Source: Nitrospirota bacterium (GTDB lineage: Bacteria > Nitrospirota > Nitrospiria > Nitrospirales > Nitrospiraceae). Taken from it: a DNA stretch of 6,396 nt. A program made the translations under genes and the position numbers. The stretch is taken from assembly GCA_016235225.1 (NCBI GenBank), contig JACRLS010000122.1:1-6396 (forward strand). The letters run 5' to 3'. This document shows, in pieces, positions 4,922 to 6,396 of the stretch; position 1 is the stretch's first letter, and each line of letters begins with the position of its first letter. Under the pieces are notes generated by a model that did no database searches, was not told the origin of the DNA, and saw only the letters and a program-made list of their open reading frames with translations.

Positions 4922-6396
4922 ATGACTCTGCGACAGCTTGAGAAAACCTATGAGCCCAAGCTCGTCGAGGATCGCTGGTATCGGTTCTGGATCGAGCGGG
5001 GGTTGTTTCATGCGACGACCGGCCATGCCGGCGAGCCCTATACGATCGTCATCCCTCCGCCGAACGTCACCGGCTCCCTCCACATCGGCCACGCGCTGAA
5101 CAATTCGATCCAGGACATTCTGATTCGCTGGCGGCGCATGCAAGGCCGCAACACTCTGTGGGTGCCCGGTATGGATCACGCCGGGATCGCCACACAGAAC
5201 GTGGTCGAACGCCAGCTCTCAGCCGAAGGAGCTACGCGCGACTCGCTCGGCCGCGAGAAGTTCGTGGAACGTGTCTGGCAGTGGAAGGCGCAATCGGGCG
5301 GGACGATCGTGCAGCAACTCAAGCGGCTGGGCGCCTCCTGCGACTGGGAGCGCGAGCGCTTCACGATGGACGCCGGCCTCTCCAGAGCCGTGCTCGAAGT
5401 CTTCGTGCGGCTGCACGATGAAGGCCTCATCTATCGAGGCGAGCGCCTCATCAACTGGTGCCCCCGCTGCCTGACCGCCCTGTCGGACATCGAAGTCGAA
5501 CACGAAGACACCACCGGCAAGCTCTACACCATCACCTATCCCCTCTCCGAGGGGAGCGGCGAGGCGCTTACCGTGGCGACCACTCGACCGGAAACGCTGC
5601 TGGGCGACACCGCGGTGGCCGTGCATCCGGAAGACCCTCGGTTCAATCGCTTCATCGGCCGCGAAGTGCGATTACCGCTGACCAACCGCCGTATTCGGAT
5701 CGTCGGCGATTCCATTCTCGTCGATCGAGAATTTGGCACCGGCGCGGTCAAGATCACCCCCGCCCATGACTTCAACGATTTCGAGGCGGGCGAACGGCAT
5801 GAGCTGCCTCGCCTCTCCGTGTTCGACCATCACGCACGGCTGGACGCCGACAAACGGGCCGCCGCCGGCGTCGAAGTCGCTGTCATCGCGACGCTGCGCA
5901 CGCTGCCCGTGGCCAAGGCTCGGCCCAAGATCGAACAGTTACTGACAGAACGCGGCGCCTTGGTGAAGGTCGAACCGCACAAGATGGCGGTTGGGAAATG
6001 CTACCGGTGCAAAACCGTGGTCGAACCGTATCTCTCGCCCCAGTGGTTTGTGAAGATCAAGCCGCTCGCCGAGCCAGCCATCAAGGCGGTGGAAGATGGT
6101 CGGATTCGGATCATTCCCGAGGGATGGATCAACAACTACTTAGGCTGGATGCGCGAGATCAAGGACTGGTGTATCTCGCGGCAGATCTGGTGGGGGCATC
6201 AGATTCCGGCCTGGTATTGCCTGGGCTGTCACCGGAACCGGATCCTCCCGGGCCATCTCGACGGATCATGGGTGATCCCGGCCGACGCGACGCCGCTCGT
6301 CGCCCGGGAGGCGCCACGCACCTGTCCGTCCTGCGGCGGATCGGAGGTCATCCGGGATCCCGATGTCCTCGACACCTGGTTTTCGTCCGCGCTCTG
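4922..6396 (+). CDS. valS: valyl-tRNA synthetase, N-terminal 491 residues (runs off window)
   Basis: Class Ia aminoacyl-tRNA synthetase charging tRNA-Val with valine; cytoplasmic and essential. In order: N-terminal KTYEPKLVEDRWYRFW (8-23), PPPNVTGSLHIGHAL (45-59) with the HIGH signature at 54-57, VPGMDHAGIATQ (81-92), WCPRC (179-183) opening a zinc-knuckle-like segment, CP1 editing domain with TTRPET (220-225) and AHDFNDFE (281-288, editing Asp283), further Cys pairs at 360/363, 433/436 and 468/471, SRQIWWGHQIPAW (419-431), and DVLDTWFSSAL (481-491) at the window edge. The KMSKS loop, anticodon-binding domain and C-terminal coiled coil lie downstream, as the family is about 880-950 aa. ATG 4922 matches the usual N-terminus and no earlier in-frame start is plausible. 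There is no Shine-Dalgarno at normal spacing; the nearest, GAGGA (4895-4899), is 22 nt upstream. The frame is intact throughout. Confidence 0.97.
   Translation, partial: MTLRQLEKTYEPKLVEDRWYRFWIERGLFHATTGHAGEPYTIVIPPPNVTGSLHIGHALNNSIQDILIRWRRMQGRNTLWVPGMDHAGIATQNVVERQLSAEGATRDSLGREKFVERVWQWKAQSGGTIVQQLKRLGASCDWERERFTMDAGLSRAVLEVFVRLHDEGLIYRGERLINWCPRCLTALSDIEVEHEDTTGKLYTITYPLSEGSGEALTVATTRPETLLGDTAVAVHPEDPRFNRFIGREVRLPLTNRRIRIVGDSILVDREFGTGAVKITPAHDFNDFEAGERHELPRLSVFDHHARLDADKRAAAGVEVAVIATLRTLPVAKARPKIEQLLTERGALVKVEPHKMAVGKCYRCKTVVEPYLSPQWFVKIKPLAEPAIKAVEDGRIRIIPEGWINNYLGWMREIKDWCISRQIWWGHQIPAWYCLGCHRNRILPGHLDGSWVIPADATPLVAREAPRTCPSCGGSEVIRDPDVLDTWFSSAL

Noticed and set aside
4700..5179. A 159-codon minus-strand open frame opposite the valS start
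   Set aside because: It is antisense to the certain valS N-terminus including the HIGH region, and has no recognisable domain.

Overview
The window is moderately GC-rich bacterial chromosomal DNA. Its housekeeping genes are tightly packed: a ketopantoate reductase, a sirtuin and valyl-tRNA synthetase. Gene content and composition would suit Nitrospira or a relative (Nitrospirota), but that is an impression from memory; no rRNA or marker phylogeny is available here. There is no phage, plasmid, transposon, CRISPR array, tRNA or rRNA signal.

Layout. Positions 1-119 (minus) hold the N-terminus of ketopantoate reductase (panE), running off the left edge. It is divergent from a sirtuin deacylase (plus, best start GTG 182, end 907). 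The sirtuin converges on a two-gene minus-strand cassette. That cassette is a putative HExxH zinc metallopeptidase (3026 to 1956) whose stop overlaps by 4 nt (ATGA) the start of a D-Ala-D-Ala-ligase-like ATP-grasp enzyme (1959 to 937). Upstream of it on the same strand, 147 nt away, lies a HAD-superfamily hydrolase (3902 to 3174) lacking the usual second motif-I aspartate. Then come about 300 nt without a supported gene (3903-4200), including a 125-nt cluster of degenerate GTGGTCAGTGA-like direct and inverted repeats. Next are a 41-residue, about half Lys/Arg, minus-strand protein (4326 to 4201) and, divergent from it, a 94-residue membrane protein (plus, 4503-4787). Last is the N-terminal half of valyl-tRNA synthetase (valS, plus, from 4922), running off the right edge.

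How it fits together. Most genes are unrelated housekeeping functions. The one clear functional unit is the peptidase/ATP-grasp pair: its overlap implies co-translation, and the pairing of a likely peptide-bond hydrolase with a likely carboxylate-amine ligase suggests a small peptide-tailoring or peptide-recycling pathway of unknown substrate. This is the best candidate for an undescribed system. Other points of interest are the repeat cluster, the tiny basic protein, and a recurring GTGCTA extended -10 element ahead of panE, the basic-protein gene and valS.
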